From NCBI RefSeq assembly GCF_002234675.1, contig NC_019875.2, forward strand, positions 22,066,299 through 22,130,298: a stretch of DNA of 64,000 nt. The letters run 5' to 3'. The notes under the pieces were generated by a model that made no database searches, was not told where the DNA came from, and worked only from the letters and a program-made list of their open reading frames with translations. The translations under genes and the position numbers were made by a program. Source of the DNA: Oryzias latipes. Lineage: Eukaryota; Chordata; Actinopteri; Beloniformes; Adrianichthyidae. Of this stretch, positions 10,801 to 22,798 are shown piece after piece; position 1 is the first letter of the stretch; every line of letters begins with the position of its first letter.

Positions 10801-12671
10801 TAGAACTCTAATGTATATAAATGCTTTTTTATTAATTTGTTTGGCATATTTACTGTGTTAGAGTTCTGATGATTGTTTTGAGTGGTAAACGTTTTTATTT
10901 TATTTATGAAACCCAGATGGAGTTAATGGAGTGCTAGTCATGTTTTATGTTGTATATATTATTAATGAATTTATTTATTTATTTTGAAGTGCCTATTTGC
11001 AAGTAAAGAAGCCGGGGTTATGGTTAAAATACGTGCGGACAATCCAGCAACTTGCCTCTTCAACATGAATTTCCATCAGTTTTTTTGCTTGGTCGCAAAT
11101 AAATAAGTCCAAATAATAATCAGCCTAATTTGTTTTTTTGTTTATTTAAAATTATATAAATCTTTTCTAATTTTGTCAATAAAAGGACAAAAGGGGTAGA
11201 TGATGGATGCATGTCCAAGTTTTGTTATTCATGTTCTACAAGTTGTTAGATATTGATTATTTGATGCTTTTGTGCTATGCATTAAAAATCAATGTAGTAA
11301 TGTAATTATTCATGAATATTTGAATAGTACTAATATTTCCTACAAAGGATAATTGACACTAATCAAATTAGAAACAGTCGTCCTGTGAGCACTGAGTGAA
11401 CAAACTGTAGCCCATCGTCTATCACTGTTTGATTGAACCTTCTCTACTTTTCTTGCAGGGGGGGGTCATGGCCTCTACGCTGGATTCCAAAAAAGAGACA
11501 AAAAAACCCCCGACCTCAACCCCCACTCTTAGTCAGACATGTTTATTTTTTTTATTTACAATAATAAATAATATACTATGTACATTTATTTTGTTTTACT
11601 TTTTTATACTTAGTTTCCTTATTTCCTATAATATTTATTAGTAGTTGTTGTTTGTTGATGTTAGTTCTTTTTAGCCCCTTTTATGTTAAAATAGACGTAA
11701 ATGATCCAGATGCTGATATTCTAATATATAGACAGATTTATGAATGAATTATTCTCAACAGAAGTTCAACGCTATTGTGGTAGCAGTTTGACTGTTTTAC
11801 TGTAATCTGTCGTGCCTCACCCACTGTCCATCCCATAAAAAAGAACAATTCTACATCATTAACCTTTTTTTATTTTTATTCATATGGCACATTCATAAAT
11901 ACAAAGTTATAAATCATACCCCCCATTTTTCTAACTTTATCAATGAGTTCAAACAAAACATGAACACAATAAGAAACTCTGACAATAAGAAAGCATTTAA
12001 AACATTCAATCTGTGCGTCAGTTTCAATGTTTTTGTGAAAAATTTCATAATAATCCCCTGGTTTGTTTCTTTCTTGTTGCTTTTTGGAATTGTTGTTTTG
12101 AATTGTTACAGTCAATAAAGTTTGAATAAAAAACAACTGCAATCTGTCACGCGACAAGGTACCTTCGCTCTGAAAAACATTTGATTTTTTGTTTCTTTAA
12201 GTACCTGCAAAACAAAAAGTTTGCATTAGTAATGGAAACATTAATTTCTATAAAAAATAAAAATAAACACCTGTTTGTCGCTGGGCTTATTTTTAAAACT
12301 TAATCTTCCCGATAAACGTGGGACTGGGAGCAATCACAAAACCAGTTTAGAGCCAAACGTCTTTTTTTTTTTAGTATTTACAGTGTATTTCTTAACTCAA
12401 CTAGTTGATGTTGAAAAAATACGCTTGCATGGACGTTACGACAGAGTACATCGGTCCCTAGAAATGTTATTAAACGTAAATATTAAACCTCAGACGATCT
12501 TATTTTACGAGATTTTTTTTTCCACGGGAAAAAAAAGAAACTCGCGTCACATGACCCCACGTCAGCCCACAGATATGATGGGAAAGATCAGACATTGTAC
12601 ACAGCATTTAGACTTGTAGTGTGAATACCTTAACATGTAAAAGAATATTGAATAAAACAAATCGCTAAGTA
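7895..12671. other. Interior of the large element with a few exon-like blocks
   Basis: Mostly AT-rich. Blocks with intron-like borders are at 9147-9284 (TTTTCAG / GTATGT) and 9704-9833 (CATTAAG / GTACAA). The second is open in two frames, one of them rich in Ser, Pro, Thr and Gln like a protein linker. The 114-residue frame at 10066-10410 has no recognisable features. Near 12420-12570 a fourth, diverged unit of the terminal-repeat module appears (CACATG at 12548, minus-strand orientation). No transposase found. Confidence 0.3.
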
Positions 12672-13535
12672 AATTTAGAGAACTCTCCAGTCCGTTCCTG
12701 AACAACATTCTTCCGGTTTGTTTAAATGTCCTTCAAAGTCGCAACTACACAGCATGAAACCTATACACGGGTCCGTAGAAATGTAAATAAAAATAATTAA
12801 TAAATAGCAACGTACCTTTTTACGAGATCTTTTATATGAAAAAAGAGAAACTCAGGTCACGTCACGTGACCCACGTCAGCCCACATATATTTATGGAAAA
12901 ATATATGCGGCTGAAAGATCAAACGCCTTCAGATCCTTTGAGGAAAAGTTGAACGTAACAAACAAACTACGAACTGCATGTCTGCAATGAATGGATATTA
13001 TGAAAATAAAGGGGATATATACTGCTAGAAATGTTTTCAAAAATAAATTAGTCCACAATCACTCCTATTTTATTGCATTTTCTGCGGGGAAAAAAGAGAA
13101 TCATATTAGTCACGTGACCCACGCGCACGTCTGCAGATATGAATGAAAGTTAACGTGTTTCTCCAACGTAACAGAGCCTTTGGGATAAAAAGTTGAACGA
13201 AACAAGCAAACTACAAACTGTATGTCCAAAATGAAAGCATATTTTAAAAGAAAATGGTATATTTCTCACTAGAAATGTTGTCAAAATAAAAATAAGTCCT
13301 CAAAATATCTTGTTTTATGGGATATTCCACCGAAAAATGAACGTGCATCCGCCATGTTTTTTGCTCACGGCAGGCCAAACCTCCAAAGTCACGTGATCCT
13401 GAGAAGGCTCGTAGAAAATGAATAGAAAAATGAAACGTATCCCCCTCACAGTTTAGGGGGCGTTTTTGTAAAACTCTCACGCATTTCCATGTGGACAAAT
13501 GTAGCTACTACACATTTTAGGATGAGACCGGGTTG
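12672..13535 (-). repeat. Right terminal inverted repeat
   Basis: This is the inverse of 622-1472, with CACGTG sites at 13390, 13111 and 12863. The outer half is near-identical to the left arm, while the inner half carries insertions. It ends in ...GGATGAGACCGGGTTG followed by the target duplication GTTTTTTT at 13536-13543. Confidence 0.8.
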
Positions 13536-13872
13536 GTTTTTTTCCTCATGTAACATTTGGCTATTCCTTCTTCTAACTGCTTTGAGAGACACTGTTCTTT
13601 GACAGCATATTGTGCGAGGACTCATCATGCTGTTGTCAAAGACTTCACCGTCACACACTTGTCAAAATGCCAAGCAGTCACAGGCTCAAATGTAAATACA
13701 GGAGGAGGAGATCTGAAGAAGCCATCAAAGGGTTTCGTCCTGTCTGTTGAACATTACTTGACGGAGAGATGATTGAACTAAAAATAAGAAAGAGTGAACG
13801 TTATTTTCTAGAAGTACTTGAAAAAAGCAAACCAGAAAGATTAAGGAAGAAGACACACATTAATACAAAGGA

Positions 13873-14405
13873 ACCACTGATGAAAATTGAGTGTTTGGTG
13901 TTTTTAACATGTTCTTGAGGGATTTTTCTGATGAAGGAGGACACATATAAAGGAAATTAAGTTTAAATTTGCATTTGTGTGCTTTTCCTTCTTCAAATCT
14001 TTGTGAATCAGGAGCAGACAAAAAAAGCGGATCACAAGCTCCCTGCTCAAATCCATTCTGTTGCATGCGCTAGTAGACAATGGATTGATGTACATCTTTG
14101 TTTTTCTTGTCTGAGTTGGAATCTGGCTCAGATCTGTACGGCTGGGTAGCTCCAATATTGCTCACCATTTTTGTTGGACTGGTAATGATAGGTTGGGGTT
14201 AATCTAGCAAGAGAGCATTTGATGATGGGAAGGGGAGGCTCCACAGTCCTGCCCCACAACTGAGAGGTTAATTTCTAATGAACTCCGGCCGCTCTGCAAA
14301 AACTGTGACCTAGAAAATAACACAGATTTTTTGATTCTGCCAAAACAAAAAACATAATCATAATTAAAAGACCAGTGGGAACACTGTTAAAGATAGATAG
14401 ATCAA
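13873..14405 (-). repeat. P2X7-tail-like repeat, copy 2
   Basis: A minus-strand copy of the family described at 59170-59763. The coding-like core, read on the minus strand from about 14170 to 14080, starts with a start codon followed by residues resembling SNIGATQPYRSEPDSNSDK. A stretch downstream of the core is disrupted. It lies 330 bp outside the 12.9-kb element. Confidence 0.7.
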
Positions 14406-14967
14406 AACCTCCAAGAAATGTGCAGCTAGGTTTACATTAGAGATGAGTTTTTTTAAGGTTTTGGGGGGAATCATTATCAGTAGAGATTTAACAAATATGC
14501 CTTGATGCTTTTTGAAATCATGTGCCTCAGGTACAAAGACTAGCACTTTAGTCATTTTTATTAAATGAAGACTAAGCGCCTTTATGTGTCAAAGACGGTA
14601 CATTTGTGCTTCCTATCTCTTTTCTGGCCAATTATCACATTCAATCTCATTCCTTCGATTTTCCGTCTAATGTCCATTTCTCTAAAGCTAAAAATATCTC
14701 TTGAGAAATCTGCCGACCTTTGCAGTTTTTTAATATCAGAAAACATTGATTAGTGTTAGACATATTAGTACACATAGAAGCACTTCAGGTTTTTTAGCAT
14801 TCTTAGAGATGCTTTTGTTTTTCAGGTTTTTATTGTGTTTAATTGTCAGTAATTATGTGAAGATCCACATTGTTAAAATTACCTGACTCTACTTTAAAAC
14901 ATTTTTAATCAGAAGCACTTAGCACCATAAGTTGTCAGTCATTCTCTGGGTTTTATGCTAATCGCAG

Positions 14968-15157
14968 ACACCAAAAAGCTGTGCAACCAGACCAGCTTCT
15001 GCACCCTGGAACAAACCATCTTCAAGCCTTCTGCTGTATACAGGTCATCCTCTGGTCTCCCTGTCTTTGCACTCCAGTCTTCCAACAACTTTCGTGAGAT
15101 TATCAGACTGCCTCTGTTTTGGATCATGAGAATGATGAAGAATCTGGGACCACAAAG
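14968..15157 (+). other. Orphan exon-like block, 190 bp
   Basis: A block bordered by AATCGCAG and GTGAAT that is open in one frame throughout (63 codons) and much less AT-rich than its surroundings. The peptide contains CNQTSFCTLEQ and LPLFWIMRMMKNL; I recognise no family. A fragment of the P2X7-tail-like repeat follows directly. It might be a captured exon, part of another repeat, or chance. Confidence 0.2.
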
Positions 15158-15159
15158 GT

Positions 15160-15305
15160 GAATTTCTGATAGACTACTGCCACTTTGCGGAAACTCTGTC
15201 CTAGAAAACAACAATTTTTTTTGCTTTTGGCTAAAAATGGCGTAATCATAATTTAATGACCTCTGGAAACGCTTTTACATCAATAGGTGTTAGGGAGCTT
15301 GACTT
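15160..15305 (-). repeat. P2X7-tail-like repeat, fragment
   Basis: Only one end region of the family is present (tract corresponding to GAACTACTGC...CTCTGTCCTAGAAAAC and the following 'ggctaaaaatggcgtaatcat'). The coding-like core is missing. Confidence 0.55.
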
Positions 15306-15942
15306 TAAGTATTTAATTATTCTACATTGATCATCTACTGTCTTCTTGTGTTAAATTATTATATCCCCGTGTACAGGTAAATGAAGGTCACATGTTTCCA
15401 GAACAAACCTTTATAAATCCTTTTTTTAGACTTTATGGTCCTAGACTCAATCTTCATGTGTTGCTTCAGGTATTTCTGAGGCGAAACAGACCTACTTAAC
15501 TGGTACGTTTGATTTCAAAATGACTTGTATTTTCATGCTGGTTTTTTCCATATATCAATACCTGGTCTGTTCTTTTCTTTTTCTATTTTTATCTTGATGA
15601 ATAGATTGTACCAGTGTTGTCTACAGTGCTGCCTTACTATTCCTATGTGTAGCTGTTTTTCTGTGCTTGTTTTACTGTATTTACTCAACATTTTTCATAC
15701 ACAATTAAAGTAAGTTACTTATTTTTCTTTTGCACGGTGGAAAAGACACATCTAATTTACTTTTTGTTCCAATTTGATTTGTTTACAGTTTTTTCTAAAA
15801 TTAAAATGTATGTAAAAGTAAATAGTGTAAAACTCAATGTGTTCCAGAGAGAGGTTAGTCCACTCTTCTTTTCTTTAAATTGGTCCCCACTTGTTACATT
15901 TTGAGCGGAGCTAAATCAACATTTAAAGCTAAATGAATGTTT

Positions 15943-16383
15943 AAAGACCCAATCTGATGAAAATGGTCTTTTTGATGTTTTTAACATGTTCTTGTGGCAT
16001 TTTTCTGATGATTGACAAAGAAAATTAGGCTTAAAATTGCATTTCTGAGTAATCCTTTATTCAAATCGTCATGAATCAGGAGCAGATAAAAAATGCTGTT
16101 GGAATGAGCTTATACGTAGCTGTGACATAGACATTACAATTGGCAAGCCACAAGCTTCCTCCTAAGAACACTAAGCAACGGGGAGGGAGGGGGTTGCTCT
16201 GCGCCCACTGTCCCGCCCACAACTTAGACGCAAATTTTGAATGAACTGCTGACGCTCTGCAGAAACTACGTCTTAGATAATGACACTGGTTTTTAGATTT
16301 GGCCTAAAAACATCATACACAGAACTAAAGTTCTGCTGGGAATGCTTTGAAAATGAATCAAAAGATAATCAGAGTGGGTCTTT
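15943..16383 (-). repeat. P2X7-tail-like repeat, internally deleted copy
   Basis: Both ends are present: AAAGACCCAATCTGAT at 15943 and the inverse of AAAGACCCACTCTGAT ending at 16383. This shows that the family has terminal inverted repeats of about 16 bp and is therefore a DNA transposon. The coding-like core is missing from this copy. Confidence 0.7.
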
Positions 16384-18571
16384 GAGTAGATGAGGCACCC
16401 AAAAAAATTTGATACCAGTGGATTCCTGCTTATTACAATTCCATGTCAGCATTCAGCTACAAAATGTGGATAAAATGAAATGGAAATTGCTAGAGCCTTT
16501 GAGAAGATACTGTAGGTTACATGATGGTCTCAGATTCAAGGGGGAAAAAAAGGTTACTTGTGTTATTATTAGTTTCTTTAAGACAAAGAATATGCCAGAG
16601 GTTTAGATTAAAGTTTTTTTTCCCTTGAGATAAATTTAGCTGTGAACATTTGTTAAACTCCCTCTGAAAAGACGACGCCCACTTTTGCACAAAGAACCAG
16701 CTGTAGACTGTCACAGTTCAATGACCAGATTAATCAACTTTTCCATCCTGTCTCTGCGTCACCACAGTTTGCACAATGACAAATAGCTGAACACGCCCAC
16801 ATCACAGAGAGACTGTCTGCTGAAAGCAAAGCAGAATAAAACTGGTTAACAAATATACCTGAATGTTGCAAATGTAACACTTTTTTTTCCATTAGCTATG
16901 TGGTTTAGCCATTTATTTTTAAATTTTAGCCTAAAAACTTGCTCTCAATCATCATAGAAATCATGCACCGTGAATGGACTCTGGATGTTTGTGATCAAAT
17001 GTTCTGACAGGGCTTTTTACAAGTTAAGTGACATGTTTATTGAAGTGACAAAGCTTCTTTAGTTTCATTCCCGTCTCCTATCCACAATCTCTCCCAACTG
17101 TTTTACAGATGGTATCGGTCCACTCTTCACTTTGTATTTGCTCCGTCTTCACCCCCTCTCCATCTGTCTGCTTTTTTTTTTCTTTTTCTCTTGTTTACAT
17201 GTTCAACCTCCACACATTGGCTTCTAGCTTGCTGGTCTGCATATGAGTTGATCCTGAATACAACAAATTAACACGGAAGAATCTCTCTCAGCAGCACAGA
17301 AATGACTCTTTTTATAGCTCATTCCAGCCTGCTGTTTGTTTACTTTCATAAACATAATCAGTTGTCTGTGAGCCATAATGTAGATTTTAAAATGGAACAA
17401 AAATAACCCAGTTAATATTTGTTTATATGTTGAAGATTATTAGGTTCCATTAAGATATCCAACTTTCCCAACCAGTGCAATCTGTATTTTTGAAAATACA
17501 AGACTGATTATTTTTTTTAGGTCAATAATTTTCCTAAACCTGCTGAATATCACAGTGCGGCACTGTGCACTGATTGTTTCTTTCCAAACTTGGCCTCCTG
17601 CACAAGAGTGACTCAACTCACTACCATCCTCTAATCTCACTTTTAATGGTTGCCATGACTCACGCAGAGAGCATTTGACTTTATTATTATAGGTTATAAT
17701 CTTGGCCGTTCTTATAACGTGCCATTCATTATTTCACATGACACATCATAATTGCTGGAGGTTTCCATGGTTATGCACAGTTGTGGTAAAAAATTAGTGA
17801 ACTCACTGTGGTTTATTGTGTTTAAGTGATTCATTGCAGATTTACTGTAAAGTTAATCAAAATACAGTAAACAAACAGAATTGTCCTGTCATAAACACCC
17901 AAATAAAAGTAAAACTGGCTTTTAGCTTGTCTTGTAGAGACGTCATTAGATCTAGTTCAGTCTTTGGACCCACAGCCCACTTTAGATTTTGAAGCAGATT
18001 TTCTTTACTTAAAGTTCCAACTCAAGCATCTTTTGATCTATTTTGAAAGCATTTAATTATAATTATGCCGAGAACTTAAGTTAAGCTCTCCAGCCTTTTT
18101 TTAAAGTAAAGTTGCCAAACGCAAAACACAATAAGTGTTTTGCAGGTTAGTTTTTGTAGGGTAAAAATAATTTCATTTCAATTAATCTTGATTGTTAATT
18201 TTTACTTGTTCATTATTTTTGTCATAATTGAAAAATTATTGATTTTTTTTCCTCCTCTGTATCACCTTTATCCCGTTCAGCTCATTTACCTAAATTTGAA
18301 CAAAGCCAGTTTTAGAGAGAGAAAGAAAATCAACAATTTAGAGTGAAAACACCTTTAAGGAAACTTTGTCCTCTAAAGTGACGAATTTGGGTCTTTTCGG
18401 TAACTAAATGAATACTCTGTTTTCATAATGAGAACTCAACTGGTTGCCTTTTCTGTTTGCATTGTTTCCATGGTGCCAGCACTTCATGTCAGTGAATGAA
18501 GCACCACCTGACAGTTGTAAAAATTTTGCTAATTTTACATATATCTGTGACATCAAAGTGATGTCAGTGAT
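16384..18571. other. Intergenic DNA; one further small repeat fragment
   Basis: No gene seen. At about 18011-18075 a short piece of the P2X7-tail-like repeat end occurs (AAAGTTCCAACTCAAGCATC on the plus strand). The rest is AT-rich with short chance frames. Confidence 0.45.
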
Positions 18572-18895
18572 GTTAGTAAGGTGAAAAGCTACCATGCAGG
18601 AATCCAGGATTCGATTCCCTAGGGGTACTAGGAGTACCGCTACCATATCAATGGCGAGCAATTAAAAGTGAGGGCCTTTGGGCAAGACCCGTGACGCTAT
18701 GCCTACCAGCATGAATATGCGTGAAGGATCCCGGTGATGGTCAGAGGGACCATAGGCACAAACTCAAAGATGGAGGAGCCACGCCTCTTCCATCACCAAG
18801 TATTAATGAGGAGTGAATGAGTAATGGACACAATGGAAGCACTTTGACCATCTGACAAAAGCACAGATAAATCCAATCCATTATTATTATAATTG
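18572..18895 (+). mobile_element. tRNA-derived SINE with an L2-type tail
   Basis: The start contains a tRNA B-box-like word (GGATTCGATTCC at about 18606). The tail reads GGATCCCGGTGATGGTCAGA ... GAATGAGTAATGGACACAAT ... AATCCAATCCATTATTATTA, which is the 3' end shared by many fish SINEs and L2-type LINEs, closing in a short ATT repeat. Such SINEs are transcribed by RNA polymerase III and mobilised by partner LINEs. The A box is degraded. Confidence 0.65.
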
Positions 18896-19980
18896 GTCTG
18901 TATTATTCAAATACGATGATAGTGAAATTGAATATTTGTCCATGCTGGAGTATGGAAATAGATTGATGAGAGGTCATACTGACCATGCTGAGCATTTATT
19001 AGGTAAACAGAGGAAAAAAATGATTATTAAAAGTATGTAATGCAATGAAAATGTATTATTTTTAACAGATTTGTCTGCATCTGAGGTTAAAACTTTCACA
19101 GTTAGAATAATAAAACTTGTAAGGAACTTATGGCTCTAGGTTATAGCAAAAGATTCTTGACGATCGTTATGAAACTGAACTTTTAATTGAGGTCAAAAGC
19201 ACAAGGGCATTTTGACTCTGAGGTCACTGGTGTTTGACGTCGAGGAGAATTCTATTTATTTCTTTAATTTTTGTTTATAAAAATTCTTGTCCCTGTGCCA
19301 GTTGTTCTGAAGGATGCATTTTCCCCGGCACACATGTAATACCAACTGCTGGTTCTAAATTGGCTTTCGTTGCGAGCATGCACGGTTGCCTGACAGCCTG
19401 TGATTGTTGGGAAATGAACACACAGCAGTCAGAATTAATGAAGCCAGTCCATTTTTACATTCTCGTCCAAATCAGGCTGGGGAAAATACTAAATAGACAC
19501 TGTTTAGGCATCTTGCAGTAACATAAAATTTAATTATTCTAAAAAACAAAAGGGATTTTACCTTGAGGATATAAGCTGAGGGGTGAGACTCATTGTGACA
19601 TTTGGTTTGACATTTAACTGCAGTTTATAGGCTATTTTTCCTGGAGTAAAATTAATCTTCCTTCCCTGACTTTACAAGTAATAAATACCTAAAATCAATA
19701 GGCCCTGTTGCTTCAGGTTTACCTGGAGTCATAATTTGAGGGTAGATTTTTATATTTCAGCTACTGAGCCTGTTTTCCTTCTTTAAATTCCAACATGAAG
19801 CTTAAAAACTCGGTTTATAATAATTTTTCTAAATCTGCATTTTTGGTTGGCAATTTAACTGATTGATTTTTATCATCTGGTATTTATTTTAAAAAAATTA
19901 ACAGAAATTAATGTCAAATTTAAAAATGAATCCAAGTATGCACCACAAATGTAAGTGTTTTTTGTTCAGGCAATATTATA
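18896..19980. other. No gene seen
   Basis: AT-rich intergenic sequence. The 95-codon frame at 19234-19521 has no recognisable domain, promoter or splice context. Confidence 0.45.
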
Positions 19981-19983
19981 TTT

Positions 19984-21090
19984 ATCCATCCATCCATCTT
20001 CCTCAACTCATCCGGGACAGGGTCGCGGGGGCAGCAGTCTAAGCAGAGATGCCCAGACTTCCCTCTCCCCAACCACTTCCTCCAGCTCCTCTGGGGGGAC
20101 CCCAAGGCGTTCCCAGGCCAGCCGAGAGACGTAGTCTCCCCAGCGTGTCCTGGGTCTTCCCCGGGGCCTCCGCCCAGTGGGACATGTCCAGGAGGCATCC
20201 GGACTAGATGCCCGAGCCACCTCAACTGGCTACTTTCGATGTGGAGGAGAAGCGGTTCTACTCCGAGCTCTCTGCGGGTGACCGAGCTTCTCACCCTATC
20301 TCTATGGGAGTGCCCAGCCACCCTGCGGAGGGAGCTCATTTCAGCCGCTTGTATTCGGGACCTCGTTCTATCGGTCATGACCCATAGCTCGTGACCACAG
20401 GTGAGTATTGGAATGAAGATCGACCGGTAAATTGAGAGCTTTGCTTTTCGGCTTAGCTCTCTCTTCACCATGACGGACCGATACAGCGACCGCATAACTA
20501 CGGATGCTGCCCCGATCCGCCTGTCAATCTCACGCTCCGGTCTTCCCTCACTCGTTAACAAGACCCCAAGGTATTTAAACTCCTCCACCTGGGGCAGGGC
20601 ACTCCACCCACCGAGAGATGGCAGACTACCTTTCTCCGGTCGAGGACCATGGCCTCATATTTAGCGGTGCTGACCCTCATCCCAGCCGCTTCACACTCAG
20701 CCACAAACCGCCCCAATGCACGCTGGAGGTCCTGCCTCGATGAAGCCAACAGGACAACATCATCTGCAAAAATCAGAGAGGAAATCCTGTGCTCCCCAAA
20801 CCAGATCCCTTGCGGCCCCTGGCTGCGCCTAGAAATTCTGTCCATAAAAACTATGAACAGAACCGGTGATAAAGGGCAGTCCTGCTGGAGTCCAACGTGG
20901 ACCAGGAACAGGTCTGACTTACTGCTGGCTATGCAAACCAAGCTCCTACTCCGGTCATACAGAGACTGGACAGCCCTCAGTAAGGCTCCCCGGACCCCAT
21001 ACTCCCAGAGCACTCTCCACAGGACACCACGGGGGACGCGGTCAAACGCCTTCTCCAAATCCACAAAAAGCCTGGTATGGATTATCCATC
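19984..21090 (-). pseudogene. 5'-truncated, frameshifted LINE (reverse transcriptase and C-terminal part)
   Basis: Reading the minus strand from 21090, the sequence encodes reverse transcriptase motifs: VDLEKAFDRVPR, then QQDCPLSPVLF, then the catalytic FADDVVLLASS (near 20760). After a frameshift near 20570 come the thumb and C-terminal region EEFKYLGVLLTSEG, IDRRIGAASVVMRSLYRS and LRWLGHLVRMPPG. A second frameshift near 20200 leads into GRPRTRWGDYVSRLAWE. The 3' end is a short (ATGG)n tract at 19984-19998. The endonuclease and first part of the reverse transcriptase are missing, so this copy is 5'-truncated and inactive. The C-terminal RWLGH...RM motif resembles RTE-type LINEs, but the clade is not settled. 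Confidence 0.9.
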
Positions 21091-21189
21091 TAGCATGTAA
21101 ATGTCTATGGCCTAAACACAACCACACACCCACACTTTTTCCCCTTATTTCTTTATATTTCAATGGATCAACAACAGATCTCACACAAG

Positions 21190-21795
21190 TGTCATGGTGC
21201 CTCTGTCAGTCTCTCCTCCCCTCCCCACTCTGCTCTGCTTTCCTGATTGGACCCAGCTGTGGACGGTCACCTCATCATCCACCTACCTTCATAAGGAGAT
21301 CCAGTCCCAACATTTATCGCCAGTTCATTACCCCTTATGGTGCCTAACTGGCCACTCACGTTATGTTTACTATGCTCTTGTACTCTTGCTACCTTCTAAC
21401 TTTGCTCCCCTGCCTCATCTACAGGACCAATTACCACGAGCTGTCCTCCTGGGTCCTTCCATGTATGAGCAGTCCAATCCTCATCTGCAATCCTAGCCTC
21501 AAGCCACGCCTAAACTCCAGCCAAGTCAAGATCCCCAAACAACGCCAAGACTCCAGCTAAGTCAAGATCCCCAAACAACCCCAAGACTCCAGCCAAGTCA
21601 AGATCCCCAAGCCACGCCACAATTCCAAGCCAGTACTCCCGGTTGCCACACCAGTCTCATCTTGCCATCATACAATCATTAACTTACTCACCCTCGGATC
21701 CACATCCAGGAAAATAAATCCATTTATCCATCTAACACTCGTGTTTCTTTCTGGGTTCCAGCATCTGGGTCTGTCTCCCCAAGATGAACATGACA
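21190..21795 (+). mobile_element. Solo LTR candidate
   Basis: A 606-bp unit begins TGTCATG and ends CATGACA, the inverted TG...CA ends typical of long terminal repeats. An AATAAA at 21713-21718 lies 78 bp before the end, as expected for the U3-R-U5 order. No matching 4-6 bp target duplication is seen (flanks ACAAG and AATTC), so either it has decayed or the borders differ. No internal retroelement genes are adjacent. Confidence 0.5.
21500..21617 (+). repeat. 36-bp tandem repeat, about three units
   Basis: The words CTCCAGCCAAGTCAAGATCC and CAAACAACGCCAAGA recur with a 36-bp period inside the LTR candidate. Units differ at a few positions. Confidence 0.8.
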
Positions 21796-22785
21796 AATTC
21801 TTATACATAATAAAAGAAAGGTAACATAAAGAAGACAACCTATTGTTCTGCCCCTTTTACATTCTTTAAAAGAGCAAAACAAGGGTACAAAATGTAATAT
21901 AGAAAGGTACTGTGTCGAGACAAACATTTCTGCAATGTAGAATAGCATTCAGTTTAGACCAACGCATAGCAAGTTGTGTCTTTTTGTACATTTGGGTTCC
22001 TGGAATAAAGCAACAAAGTTCATCTATTGTATTTTTGTATTAATTCGTTTTTGAAGGAAATTTCTGATTTGGTTTCTTTAATTTATTGCTCCATATCCTG
22101 GATTCTTGAATTAAAACTCCCATCCTTTGTTTTGTTCTATATATCATTTAAATGACCCTATGTAATATCTCAGTACTGATCTAAGTTGCTGTTTCCAGCT
22201 ATTTTTAAAGAGCATGACTAAATGAGGAATGAATCTCAAATGATACGAGATCTGGACTCAATATTTGCTAATGTTTGTAAAAATTTCCCAATGTTTCATC
22301 CTAAATACCAATGTAAGCCTGACACGTGTTTGGTTTAGAGCCTGCTGCAATCCAAACCTAAATATTTATTAATGGAACAACCTGGTCTCCCAATGAATTC
22401 TACTTTTTTTTCCTGTTATTTTGTATAAAATCTGAAGACATGAAAGTACAATCTTTGCAGGAGATCTTATTTCGCCCACCAGATCAATATGACTTTTGAA
22501 AAATGCCCTCACATAAATCAATAATACCATGCTTCCCACCTACAAGTCAACCAAACACTGGAGTAATTAAAAAATTAATGTTGGTTGTGTGTGTGGAGGA
22601 GGGTGTTGTGGGTTTGTGTTTGTAACTTCTGTGTGTGTAGGGTGGTGATGGCTGCTGATCAACATTCCTGAGAAGGACCAGATGGACCTCACTGTGTTTC
22701 AATCAAAAACATATCATTCATCCAGCAGTTGGTTAAAAATGTCGGATACTTTAAACCAACCATGTGGAAACAAATAAACCATCAC
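21796..22785. other. No gene seen
   Basis: AT-rich sequence, then a GTGTGTGG-rich patch (22588-22650). No supported coding region, and no repeat I can name. Confidence 0.45.
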
Positions 22786-22798
22786 AACAAATGACAGA

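Larger units (their letters stand above)
622..13535. mobile_element. 12.9-kb element with ~0.85-kb terminal inverted repeats and 8-bp target duplication
   Basis: The left end (622 onward, CAACCCAGTCTCATCC) and the right end (reverse complement from 13535, CAACCCGGTCTCATCC) are highly similar for about 0.85 kb. Outside these ends the similarity stops exactly at an identical 8-bp word, GTTTTTTT, at 614-621 and 13536-13543. That is the signature of one transposition event. An 8-bp duplication is known for hAT, P, Merlin and Zisupton-type elements, but the terminal bases do not match the usual hAT ends and I see no transposase. The interior holds nested repeats (a Tc1 remnant, a LINE fragment, MITEs) and exon-like blocks. 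It could be a non-autonomous giant element or a decayed autonomous one. The poly-T nature of the duplication lowers certainty a little. Confidence 0.72.

Noticed and set aside
614-13543. The large element as a Maverick/Polinton or a Teratorn-like herpesvirus-piggyBac fusion
   Set aside because: The target duplication is 8 bp rather than 6 bp or TTAA, and no polymerase, integrase, capsid or other viral-type gene is seen in 12.9 kb.
20649-21347. A 232-codon frame on the plus strand
   Set aside because: It is antisense to the LINE reverse transcriptase and then runs on into the LTR candidate.
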